From positions 1,674,001 through 1,738,000 of the forward strand of contig NZ_FNTX01000002.1 in the NCBI RefSeq assembly GCF_900105765.1: a DNA stretch of 64,000 bases, written 5' to 3'. Position numbers and translations under genes: made by a program. This stretch comes from Ruania alba. GTDB lineage: Bacteria > Actinomycetota > Actinomycetes > Actinomycetales > Beutenbergiaceae. Positions 52,813 to 62,292 of the stretch are shown piece by piece. Each line of letters begins with the position of its first letter. Position 1 is the first letter of the stretch. The notes below the pieces were generated by a model that was not told where the DNA came from, did no database searches, and saw only the letters and a program-made list of their open reading frames with translations.

Positions 52813-53652
52813 ATGACGAGCAAGGACATCGATACAGCAGAAACATCGGCCGGCGAGAAGTCGTCGGACGATGCGGTTGTCGAGCACACATCCGATCGGT
52901 CGCGCACAGCGATGACGCCCCTCAAGCGGGTCATCGTTGTCGTGGCTGTCCTGTTCACCGCGTGGCACGTGTTCGCCACATTCCTCTGGATTGCACCTGC
53001 CTCTGGACTCCGGCAGGTGGTCCCGGGTGAGTTGTTGCGTGACTATATGATCCCGATGCACGGGCAGAGTTGGAGTGTCTTCGCCCCAGAGCCGATCAAC
53101 GGTGACTACCGCCTTCAGGTCCGTGCCACCCTCAACCGGGACGGTGAGGAGATCGAGACCGAATGGGTCGACGCGACAGCAGCCGAGCTCGACATGATCA
53201 CTCACAACCTCTTTCCGCCCCGTGCAGCGATCAGTGCCAACCAAGTCGCCGGTACGTTCCGGGGGGCCTATCTCGACCTCAACGATGAGCAGGAGGAGAT
53301 CGCGGCGCTCGGCTACTACAGCGGCGACGACTGGCGTCAGCGTCTGGAGTCGGCTCTCCGCTCGCATGGCAATGCCGGCGCGGTTGCCGAGTACCTGCAA
53401 GCCGAGGAGCTCGCCAACGCGTACGCCACGCAGGCGGCTTACGCGATGTGGGGCGAGGACGTCGTGTTGGTGCAGTTCGTCATCAGCCGCCAGAACGTGG
53501 TGCCGTACGGGCAGCGCAACGATCCCGACGCCGAACGCCCCGCTGTCCAGCCGTATGTCACCGGTTGGCGTGGTCTCATCGAGTACCCGGGCCAATCGCG
53601 GGAACGGTTCGCGGAGATCTTTCGCCCGGCGGTCGAGGAGTCGACCCGATGA
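52813..53652 (+). CDS. DUF5819-family protein
   Basis: 279 residues: a soluble N-terminus, one membrane helix (about 38-60, RVIVVVAVLFTAWHVFATFLW) and an outside domain with HGQSWSVFAPEPINGDYRLQVRA and WVDATAAE, the DUF5819 pattern. It is always found before HTTM-type genes in actinobacteria, as here: its stop overlaps the next ATG (ATGA). It may be the substrate-holding or secreted partner of the HTTM protein, but the function is unknown. Confidence 0.85.
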   Translation: MTSKDIDTAETSAGEKSSDDAVVEHTSDRSRTAMTPLKRVIVVVAVLFTAWHVFATFLWIAPASGLRQVVPGELLRDYMIPMHGQSWSVFAPEPINGDYRLQVRATLNRDGEEIETEWVDATAAELDMITHNLFPPRAAISANQVAGTFRGAYLDLNDEQEEIAALGYYSGDDWRQRLESALRSHGNAGAVAEYLQAEELANAYATQAAYAMWGEDVVLVQFVISRQNVVPYGQRNDPDAERPAVQPYVTGWRGLIEYPGQSRERFAEIFRPAVEESTR

Positions 53653-54809
53653 GTTCGCGCGCCCGCACCCTCGCCCGTACCAGCACCCGCGCCGCGGGGG
53701 CTCTTCTCGCAGATCTCTACGGCGCAGTCTCGTCCTTGGTGAACCGTACGCTGGCGTGGACCGAGAACTGGCTCGTCGGCGCCAAGCACGCCAGGTACGG
53801 ACTTGCCGTGACGCGGATACTGCTCGGGCTGACGGCACTCGGCCTGCTGATTTCCAACTGGCGGACCCGTTACTACGCCTTCGGTAGTGGCTCGGTGTGG
53901 AACGGCGAGGCAGCCCAACCTCTGAGCGATTTTCCTCAGATCCCCCTGTTCAGCATCTTCCATCGGGTGGCGCTGAACGACTGGTCCTTCACCATCCTCT
54001 ACCTCGCCCTTGCATGGCTTGCCATCCTGGTCATCTTGGGCTGGCGGATGAAGATTGTGCTGCCGATCTTTTTCGTGGCGTGGACGTCGTTCATCGAGAT
54101 GAACGACACACTGGGCGACCAGGGTGACAACATGTTCCGCATCACCGTGCTGGCGTTGCTGTTCGCCGACACCGCCGGGAGATGGTCCCTGGATGCCCGT
54201 CGGCGTGCTGACGTCGAGAAGGAGACCGGTCCCTGGTTGCGGCGAGTGTGGAACGGTGAGCCGTGGGTGCCCGCGTGGTTGACGAACCTGTCCCACAACC
54301 TGGTTCTGGTCGCTGTCACGGCGCACGTGTGCTTCGTGTATGCCTCCGGTGCCCTGTTCAAGGCCGGTGGTGCGCCGTGGCAGCACGGGTACGCCATCTA
54401 CAACCCGCTGCAGACGGTGCGTTTCGGATCCTGGCCGGAGCTGACCGATGTGCTCACCGCCTGGGCGCCGGTCGTCACGATCATCTCGTGGAGCTCGATC
54501 ATCCTGCAGATGTGCTTCCCGATGATGCTGCTGTGGCGCCCCACCCGGGTGATCGGATTGTTTGGGATCACCTCCTTCCACGTGGGGATCGCCGTGCTGA
54601 TGGGGCTGCCGTGGTTCTCCCTGGCGATGATCGCCATCGACGCGATCTTCATTCGCGACGTCACCTGGCGGTACATCTCCGACCGGATCGGTGGCGCCTG
54701 GCGGAACGCGCGCGCGGACGTGGAGGGCTCACCCAGGAAGCGGAGACCGGACCGAGAACGCCCCTCCGATCGCGCGCCTGCTGCCGAGCACATCTCGGCC
54801 TCCGGCTGA
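53649..54809 (+). CDS. HTTM-domain (gamma-carboxylase-like) membrane protein
   Basis: 386 residues with about seven membrane helices. The HTTM domain is a distant relative of vitamin K-dependent gamma-glutamyl carboxylase. Seen features: ARYGLAVTRILLGLTALGLLI, SFTILYLALAWLAILVILGW, the loop FIEMNDTLGDQGDNMFRI, HNLVLVAVTAHVCFVYASGALFKAGGAPWQHG and the basic C-tail. In the animal enzyme a Lys drives catalysis; I cannot tell whether an equivalent exists here. The ATG overlaps the DUF5819 gene, so they form a pair. No function is proven for bacterial members. Confidence 0.85.
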   Translation: MSSRARTLARTSTRAAGALLADLYGAVSSLVNRTLAWTENWLVGAKHARYGLAVTRILLGLTALGLLISNWRTRYYAFGSGSVWNGEAAQPLSDFPQIPLFSIFHRVALNDWSFTILYLALAWLAILVILGWRMKIVLPIFFVAWTSFIEMNDTLGDQGDNMFRITVLALLFADTAGRWSLDARRRADVEKETGPWLRRVWNGEPWVPAWLTNLSHNLVLVAVTAHVCFVYASGALFKAGGAPWQHGYAIYNPLQTVRFGSWPELTDVLTAWAPVVTIISWSSIILQMCFPMMLLWRPTRVIGLFGITSFHVGIAVLMGLPWFSLAMIAIDAIFIRDVTWRYISDRIGGAWRNARADVEGSPRKRRPDRERPSDRAPAAEHISASG

Positions 54810-54841
54810 CCGGGTACCGGGTGAGAAGGCAGACTGGACCT

Positions 54842-56320
54842 ATGGGACGAACCAGCACGGACGTCGTCGTGATCGGTTCCGGACCGAACGGGCTGACCGC
54901 TGCGGTGACGCTCGCCCGCGCCGGGCTCGAGGTGACGGTGCTGGAAGCGCAGACCGTGCCCGGCGGTGGTGCGCGCACTCTCGACTCGCCCCTGGCCGAC
55001 GGGGTTCGCCACGACGTCTGCTCGGCCGTGCATGCCCTGGCCCTGGCCAGCCCGGCCTTCCGTGAGTTCGATTTCGCCGCCCGCGGCGTGCAGCTGATCA
55101 GCCCGGAGACCTCCTACGCCCAACCCCTCGACGGCGGTCGTGCCGCCATTGCGTATCGCTCGCTCGGGCGGACCGTGGCCGAGCTCGGCACCGACGGGCC
55201 CGCCTGGCACCGGCTCTTCGGACCGCTCGTGGAGAACGCGGAGATGCTCACCGCGCTCGCGCTCGGGAACCGGCGCGAGCTGCCCGAGGGTGCACTGAGT
55301 GCCCGCGGGCTGGGTGCCATGGCTGCCGCTGCCGCACGCTTGGTGGAACAGGGCAGCCCCGCGTGGAACCTGCGCTTCACCGACGACCTCGCCCCGGCGC
55401 TGTTCACCGGTGTGGCCGCGCACGCGATCTCGACCCTGCCGAGCCCGGCCGCGGCCGGCACCTCGATCATGCTTGCCACGCTGGCGCACACGGTCGGGTG
55501 GCCCATCCCCGTGGGTGGGTCCGGGGCTCTGACGGCGGCCCTCATCGCTGATCTGGAAGCGCACGGTGGTCGCGTGGTCACCGACCATGAGGTGACTGCC
55601 TGGCACGAGCTGCCTCGTGCCCGCGCCTACCTCGCCGACCTCTCCCCGGCCGCCTTGGTGCGCATCTGGGGGGACCGGATGCGCCCGTCGGTGCGGGATG
55701 CGCTGGCCCGGTTCCGGTACGGCGATGCCGCCGCGAAGGTGGATTTCGTACTGTCCGGCCCGGTGCCCTGGGCGGACGAACGCGTCGGCGGCGCCGGTAC
55801 GGTGCACGTGGGCGGGCTGCGGGAGGAGATGGCCTTTGCCGAGGCAGAGGTGGCCGCCGGCCGGGTGCCCGAACGCCCGATGATCCTGTTCTCCGACCCC
55901 ACCATTGCCGACCCGGCGCGGGAGGTCGGGGGACTGCGCCCGGGATGGGCGTACACCCACGTGCCGGCATGGAGCGGCGCAGACGTGACGGAGGCCGTGA
56001 CCGCACAGATCGAACGCTTCGCACCCGGCTTCCGGGACGTCGTCGTGAGCGCGCGGTGCACGCCCGCGAACCAGATGCCGGAGCACAATGCGAGCTATAT
56101 CGGCGGTGACATCGCCTCCGGTGCCCTCTCGGTATGGCAGATGGCCGCCCGGCCGCGGCCCACGCTCGACCCGTACGCGACCTCGATCCCGGGTGTGTAC
56201 CTGTGCTCGCAGTCAACACCGCCCGGGCCGGGTGTGCATGGCATGGCGGGCTGGCACGCCGCCCGCCGTGCGCTCACGCAACGCTTCTCCCTCCCCACCC
56301 CCTCCCTCGCCCCACGCTGA
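54842..56320 (+). CDS. Phytoene-desaturase-like FAD oxidoreductase
   Basis: 492 residues. The N-terminus has the dinucleotide loop VVVIGSGPNGLTAAVTLARAGLEVTVLEAQTVPGGGARTL, the CrtI-type signature; C-terminal GVYLCSQSTPPGPGVHGMAGWHAAR completes the FAD site. Such proteins desaturate or isomerise polyenes (carotenoid or retinol saturase types). It is longer in the middle substrate domain than needed for assignment and no crt genes lie near, so its substrate is not known. ATG 54842 is chosen just before the strand. A hairpin lies 40 bases past the stop. Confidence 0.85.
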   Translation: MGRTSTDVVVIGSGPNGLTAAVTLARAGLEVTVLEAQTVPGGGARTLDSPLADGVRHDVCSAVHALALASPAFREFDFAARGVQLISPETSYAQPLDGGRAAIAYRSLGRTVAELGTDGPAWHRLFGPLVENAEMLTALALGNRRELPEGALSARGLGAMAAAAARLVEQGSPAWNLRFTDDLAPALFTGVAAHAISTLPSPAAAGTSIMLATLAHTVGWPIPVGGSGALTAALIADLEAHGGRVVTDHEVTAWHELPRARAYLADLSPAALVRIWGDRMRPSVRDALARFRYGDAAAKVDFVLSGPVPWADERVGGAGTVHVGGLREEMAFAEAEVAAGRVPERPMILFSDPTIADPAREVGGLRPGWAYTHVPAWSGADVTEAVTAQIERFAPGFRDVVVSARCTPANQMPEHNASYIGGDIASGALSVWQMAARPRPTLDPYATSIPGVYLCSQSTPPGPGVHGMAGWHAARRALTQRFSLPTPSLAPR

Positions 56321-56360
56321 CCCCGCTCACCGCTCGCAGTATGACCACCTCAGCCCGCGT

Positions 56361-56420
56361 GCCGAGCGCAACCTCGTGCGGCGGATCATGCGGGCAACGC
56401 CGCACAAGGTTGCGCTCGGC
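56361..56420. terminator. Long hairpin ahead of groEL
   Basis: A 22-bp stem with one mismatch (C/T at 56374 versus 56407) closes a 16-base loop: GCCGAGCGCAACCTCGTGCG... at 56361-56382 with 56399-56420. It ends the oxidoreductase transcript or could be a palindromic repeat. The gap 56321-56631 holds this and two CIRCE sites; no gene is seen there. Confidence 0.7.
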
Positions 56421-56448
56421 GGGGTTCGAGGAGCGTTTTCGCCCGCTG

Positions 56449-56475
56449 CTTGCACTCTCGGCCTGAGAGTGCCAA
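56449..56475. promoter_or_regulatory. CIRCE operator 1 (HrcA site)
   Basis: CTTGCACTC, nine bases, GAGTGCCAA: one base at the outer edge of each arm differs from the perfect TTAGCACTC-N9-GAGTGCTAA consensus. HrcA represses heat-shock chaperone genes here. It lies 157 bases before groEL. Confidence 0.85.
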
Positions 56476-56483
56476 TAATGGCG

Positions 56484-56510
56484 TTAGCACTCTCAGCGCG
56501 AGAGTGACAA
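56484..56510. promoter_or_regulatory. CIRCE operator 2 (HrcA site)
   Basis: TTAGCACTC, nine bases, GAGTGACAA: a second, better left arm, 8 bases after the first operator. The two sites cover the groEL promoter region and would give tight HrcA control. Confidence 0.9.
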
Positions 56511-56547
56511 CTGTGGTCAGCGAGACGAGGCGCCGGCCGGTGCGTGA

Positions 56548-58266
<1,719 letters not shown>

Positions 58267-58303
58267 GAAGCCAGCACCGCCTGAGCCGTTGAGCTCAGTT
58301 GCA

Positions 58304-58346
58304 TCGCCGAAAGCCCCCGGTTCCCTTGCGGAGCCGGGGGCTTTCG
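58304..58346 (+). terminator. Terminator after groEL
   Basis: A stem of 17 bp with one G-T pair (58308-58324 with 58330-58346) and a 5-base loop, followed by no long T-run. The core is GC-rich (AAAGCCCCCGG with its complement). Confidence 0.85.
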
Positions 58347-58420
58347 CGTACCCAGGCGGGGGGACTCCTCCCCATCTGTCGCACTGCCGGTTCCATACCG
58401 GCTTCGGTATGGTGACCGCC

Positions 58421-59059
58421 ATGTCAGGTCAGGGTGCGTCGCCGTCTCCTGCGCCGCCTGACCCACACCGGGACCGCGCTTCGGGCTCGCACCCGGTAGC
58501 GGAGGGCTCGCTCCGGGTGGAGTTGCGTCCGTCCGCCGTCGGCAGGGCGGGGATGGTGGTACTGGCACTGCTGCTGATCGTGTTCGGCGGCGCGATGGTG
58601 GCAGCCGCCACTGTCATCGACCAGTGGGCCGATCCGAACGGCATCGCCGCCGGCATCGTCGGCATAGTGATTGCTGCGTCCGGGGTGCTGGGGCTCGTCG
58701 TGATGCCGCGGGCTTTGGCCCCTGCCTGGCTCACCTTCCGGCCGGACGCCGTGGAGTACGTCGGAAGGCAGTTCACGTTGTCCGTGCTGTGGCAGGACGT
58801 GGAATGGCTGTACCTCTGCGCGCCCGGCAAACTGAGTCTGCTCGGCGTGCGGTGGAGCCCGTTGGTGCAACTCATCATCCGCCTCGGACCGGAGGCCGCC
58901 GCGGCCAATGGCGCCGCTCGAGGGCGGGTGGGCAGGCGACCGGGGCTCGTCGATCGCACGCGGGTCGTGATGTTCTGGGCGGGCAAGGAATCGAAGCAGG
59001 CCGTGGCGCTGGGCTGCGACACCTACGGCGGGGGCCGCTTCCACGGGCCTCGCCTGTGA
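58421..59059 (+). CDS. Membrane protein with PH-like soluble domain, unknown
   Basis: 212 residues. A Pro/Ser-rich N-terminus, then two membrane helices (about 43-65, MVVLALLLIVFGGAMVAAA; and about 77-100, IAAGIVGIVIAASGVLGLVVM) and a C-terminal beta-rich region of about 110 residues (AWLTFRPDAVEYVGRQFTLSVLWQDVEWLYL) that recalls the bacterial PH-like domains of unknown role. I cannot name the family. ATG 58421 is taken; ATG 58409 is also in frame. Confidence 0.6.
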   Translation: MSGQGASPSPAPPDPHRDRASGSHPVAEGSLRVELRPSAVGRAGMVVLALLLIVFGGAMVAAATVIDQWADPNGIAAGIVGIVIAASGVLGLVVMPRALAPAWLTFRPDAVEYVGRQFTLSVLWQDVEWLYLCAPGKLSLLGVRWSPLVQLIIRLGPEAAAANGAARGRVGRRPGLVDRTRVVMFWAGKESKQAVALGCDTYGGGRFHGPRL

Positions 59060-59078
59060 GCACGAGCGTCCGGCGGGG

Positions 59079-59978
59079 TCATGCCGTGGAGTCCGGCCCG
59101 CCGCGCAGTGCGGTGAGCTCGTCGGTGAGGTTCGTGCGCGCCCGGTCGGCCCAGCGTGCTGCACCACGAGGTGTATGGAAGAGCGGCTCCTGGGCAAGCA
59201 GGTGCTGCACGACGGCGGAGCGTCCCGTCTGCCAATCGGCGTCACCGACGTGTGCGTACTCCTCTCTGACCTGCCGGAGGTAGCGCCGGTAGCCGGCCTC
59301 ATCCCGGCCCAGCACGGCGAGGTCGGCGTCACAGAGCAGCGCAGCGTTCCGGTCATGCTCGCCGACCTGGTGCTCCGCCGTCACCCGGACCAGGCGCGCC
59401 ACCTCGGCCACCTCCGGCCCGGAGATGCCTGTCCGCGGGAGGACATTCTGGGCGAGAGCCGCCGAGTCCCGCTCGTCCTGCCCGGCCACGCCCTGGTACA
59501 CGGCATCATGGAACCAGGCCGCGAGCACCACGGACCGCGGCGGCTCGTCCGGCGCGCACAGCACGTCGAGGGCCTCGAGCACATCGAGCAGATGCGCCGT
59601 CGTGTGATAGTGCCGATGTTCCTCGTCCCACCGGTCGATCAGCTCAGCTCCGAGGCTCGCCGATCCCGGCAGGGTCCGTTCCCAGCGATCGGTCAGCACC
59701 GACCGCCGGTGCGCGGGCCGATCCCGGGCCGGGACCCGCAGACCGCTCCCGCGCAACCGGCGGATGAGCTCGCGTGCTGAGACCCGCTCAGCACCGCGCG
59801 CCACGAGCTCGGCGTGCAGCCGCTCCGGTACGTCGTAGTGGTCCCGGTCGAACGCACGCTCGCTCACCCCCGCGGCCGCCGCGAACTCGTGCAGCTCGGT
59901 GAGCGAGGCGTCGGAGACCAGGTGCGAGAATCTGGTGCCGTGCGCCGGCCACATCGGGGGATCGATGAGAAGGGCCAC
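59079..59978 (-). CDS. DUF4031 and HD-domain fusion protein
   Basis: 299 residues. The first 80 match DUF4031 (MALLIDPPMWPAHGTRFSHLVSD, FDRDHYDVP). The rest (about 95-295) is an HD-superfamily domain of the predicted phosphohydrolase type: HYHTTAHLLDVLEALD and WFHDAVY with His157-Asp158, later CDADLAVLGRDEAGY. It has the metal ligands needed to hydrolyse a phosphoester; the substrate is unknown. It is similar to the protein at 60454 in the second part, so the two are paralogues with the WXG100 gene between. No signal peptide. Confidence 0.85.
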   Translation of the reverse strand: MALLIDPPMWPAHGTRFSHLVSDASLTELHEFAAAAGVSERAFDRDHYDVPERLHAELVARGAERVSARELIRRLRGSGLRVPARDRPAHRRSVLTDRWERTLPGSASLGAELIDRWDEEHRHYHTTAHLLDVLEALDVLCAPDEPPRSVVLAAWFHDAVYQGVAGQDERDSAALAQNVLPRTGISGPEVAEVARLVRVTAEHQVGEHDRNAALLCDADLAVLGRDEAGYRRYLRQVREEYAHVGDADWQTGRSAVVQHLLAQEPLFHTPRGAARWADRARTNLTDELTALRGGPDSTA

Positions 59979-59999
59979 GCCTCCCAGGGTAGGCGCCGG

Positions 60000-60290
60000 T
60001 CAGCGCGCGAACATGCGCATCGTGTTCGACTCCGCGCCTTCGTACTCGCGTGCGCCCGCATCCAGTGCCATGGAGATCTGCTCCAAGGAACTCTCCACCT
60101 GCTGCTGCGTGGCGCGCCAGTCGGTCAGCAGCCCGGTGAAGGCGGTGGATGCGTTCCCACGCCAGGAGCTCTGCAGGGCCGTGAGGTGCCGCATCATGTT
60201 CGTCACCTCGGTCTGGATCACGGTGGCGGAGTTGCGGGCGTTCGCTCCCGCGCGAGCCACTTCCGCGCTGTCAACCTCGAATCGGGCCAT
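60000..60290 (-). CDS. WXG100-family protein (ESAT-6-like)
   Basis: 96 residues of two helices with a W-R-G turn: SSWRGNASTAFTGLLTDWR matches the WXG motif (Trp-Arg-Gly). Such proteins are ESX/type VII secretion substrates that form dimers. The ATG at 60290 follows GGAGG by four bases, so I do not use the longer frame to 60326. No EccC-type ATPase or other ESX gene is in the window, so the apparatus must lie elsewhere. Ends ...YEGAESNTMRMFAR, without an obvious YxxxD/E tail motif. Confidence 0.87.
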   Translation of the reverse strand: MARFEVDSAEVARAGANARNSATVIQTEVTNMMRHLTALQSSWRGNASTAFTGLLTDWRATQQQVESSLEQISMALDAGAREYEGAESNTMRMFAR

Positions 60291-60453
60291 CTCGTCCTCC
60301 TCAGATCGCGGGCCTGCCCGGTGCACGGCCCGACACTGACGACGCTAGGCGGGACCGTCCGCCGCGGTCGGGAAGGTATCGAGGGGGTGTGGACGGGCGC
60401 GCATCGGTGCGCGCACTGTGCACAACTGTGGTGCGGACGCCGCGTTCGGCGCC

Positions 60454-61455
60454 TCAGTGCCGCCGGGTCACGGGGTGGTGCTTGATTGAGGGCATCTTCG
60501 GTGGCCGGCTCAACGACGGGATGTCCCGGCCGCGGTCGCGGCTCTCCCTCGGCTCCTCGTCCGGAGCGTGCTCGGTGTGTGGTGGTGCTTGGTTGCCCTG
60601 GTCGGTCCCTCGTTCGGCGGCCGGGTCGCGTTCGGAGGGGGTGGAGTCAGTCTCGGATCGGGGAGTGTCCTCAGGGGGCGGCTCGTTCTCAAACGCCTCA
60701 GGTTGAGCCGGGGAGGGGTCGTCCGTCTCGCCGTGGGGGGTCGATTCGTCCCGCGGGGGCAGCTTTTCCAGCTTCGCGGTAAGCCGGTCGAGCTCGGCCG
60801 CGAGATTCTCCCGGGCTGCGTCTTCCCACGGCTGAGCCATGGGGCTCTTGAACAGCCGGTTCCGGTTGAGCAACTTCGTCACGATCGCCAGGCGCGCTTC
60901 GACGTAGTCCCGATCCGGGATGTGCTGGTACTCCTCGCGGACCTCGCGCCGGTACGCCTGGTACCGCTGCGGCTCGGCCGCGAGGCCGCCGAGGTCGGCG
61001 TCGCAGAGTGCCTGCGCGTCGATGTCGTCTTTCGGGGCGGAGTGCCGGGCAATCCCGATGATGAGCATGGAGACGCGCTCGACGATGTCCTCGGGGACTC
61101 CGAGCTCGGTGAGCTCGGTGCGGGCGAGCTCGGAGGAGGCGACTTCGTCCACGCCGCCGCGGTGGGCGTACGCCTGACGAGCGGCGGCGTCGAACGCGGC
61201 ACCGTGGTACCAGGCGGCGATGCGCACCACGTCCGGGTTGTGCGTCTCCGGTGCGAGCTCGTCCACGCGAGCGAGCACCCCGATCAGGCGTTTGAGGTTG
61301 TGGTGGATCCTGCTCGGGTCCGACCACCGGGTGATCAGCCGCTCCCCGTAGGAGTCGAGGGTGGCCCGGTCAGCGGTCGCTCCCACTGCCTCCAGGCTGC
61401 GTCGCCATGCGGATAGAACCCATCCTGGTGCGTCGATGACGCCCATCGCGCTCAC
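60454..61455 (-). CDS. HD-superfamily-like protein with degenerate HD motif and long tail
   Basis: 333 residues. The first 220 follow the same plan as the HD part of the protein at 59079: RIHHNLKRLIGVLARVDEL, AAWYHGAAFD, CDADLGGLAAEPQRY and EEYQHIPDRDYVEARLAIV. The HD motif Asp is replaced by Gly (His84-Gly85), so metal binding may be lost or changed. The last 110 are a Pro/Glu/Ser/Asp-rich, probably disordered tail. The start is GTG 61455 or ATG 61446. A hairpin GCGCGCA/TGCGCGC at 60397-60414 follows the gene. Function is unknown. Confidence 0.75.
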   Translation of the reverse strand: MSAMGVIDAPGWVLSAWRRSLEAVGATADRATLDSYGERLITRWSDPSRIHHNLKRLIGVLARVDELAPETHNPDVVRIAAWYHGAAFDAAARQAYAHRGGVDEVASSELARTELTELGVPEDIVERVSMLIIGIARHSAPKDDIDAQALCDADLGGLAAEPQRYQAYRREVREEYQHIPDRDYVEARLAIVTKLLNRNRLFKSPMAQPWEDAARENLAAELDRLTAKLEKLPPRDESTPHGETDDPSPAQPEAFENEPPPEDTPRSETDSTPSERDPAAERGTDQGNQAPPHTEHAPDEEPRESRDRGRDIPSLSRPPKMPSIKHHPVTRRH

Positions 61456-61613
61456 GTTCCTCGTTCACTGTCGATCACGGTCACGTCATCGTAGACCCGT
61501 TGCAGGTGTGGGGCAGGCCGTCTGTTCGGTGCGCCACCACAACGGTCGGTTCTGTCAGTGGACTGTCATCACTGTCACAACGGGCCGAGCGAGACCGCGA
61601 CTACCCTGGATTC

Positions 61614-62099
61614 ATGGCAGTCGGCGTACCAGCGGTAGTGATCACGGTCTCGGACCGGTGTGCTGCCGGTGCGCGCGAGGACCGTTCTGGTCCGGCCGCG
61701 GCTGCACTGCTCGGCGATGCCGGTTACTCCGTGGCCCCGGTGACCGTCGTGCCGGACGGGGCGGACGCCGTCGAACAGGCGGTTCGGGCCGCCCTCGACC
61801 AGGGTGCCCGCCTGGTGCTCACCACGGGAGGGACCGGAATCGCCCCGCGGGACCGTACGCCGGAAGGCACAGCGCGCGTGCTGGACCGGGAGTTGCCGGG
61901 CATTGCCGAGCAGATCCGCCGCTGCGACGCTGACACGGTGCCCACGTCGATCCTCAGTCGCGGTGTGGCGGGGGTGGTCGGTGTGGCCCTGGTGGTCAAC
62001 GCCCCGGGTTCGGTGAACGGGGTGACCTCCGCCGTGCAGGTGCTGCTGGCCGTGGCCCCGCATGTGCTGGACCAGCTCGACGGCGGTGATCACCCGTGA
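61614..62099 (+). CDS. MogA/MoaB-family molybdopterin protein
   Basis: 161 residues of the MogA/MoaB fold: VVITVSDRCAAGAREDRSGPA, LVLTTGGTGIAPRDRTPE (adenylation loop) and VVNAPGSVNGVTSAVQVLL. It adenylates molybdopterin before metal insertion. The ATG at 61614 is chosen as the start just before the first strand. Its stop overlaps the first GTG of the moaE frame (GTGA at 62096-62099). It is first of a moaB/mog-moaE-moaA group. Confidence 0.88.
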   Translation: MAVGVPAVVITVSDRCAAGAREDRSGPAAAALLGDAGYSVAPVTVVPDGADAVEQAVRAALDQGARLVLTTGGTGIAPRDRTPEGTARVLDRELPGIAEQIRRCDADTVPTSILSRGVAGVVGVALVVNAPGSVNGVTSAVQVLLAVAPHVLDQLDGGDHP

Positions 62100-62292
62100 G
62101 CGCGAGGAGCCCCCGTGTAGGGACGCCGAGGGACGAGGTGTACCGGAGCGAGGCACCGGAGGGCGCACGGAAGACAAGCCCCGTGAGCGCGAGGAGCCCC
62201 CGTGTAGGGACGCCGAGGGACGAGGTGTATCGGAGCGAGGCACCGGAGGGCGCACGGAAGACAAGCCCCGTGAGCGCGAGGAGCCCCCGTGT
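62096..62292 (+). repeat. 87-bp tandem repeat, two copies plus 23 bases
   Basis: Copies begin at GTG 62096, 62183 and 62270, each GTGAGCGCGAGGAGCCCCCG; the first two are 87 bases and differ at only one base (C/T, 62143 versus 62230), the third matches for 23 bases and then becomes the normal moaE start. 87 is a multiple of three, so the frame stays open and each copy adds 29 residues. Confidence 0.95.
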
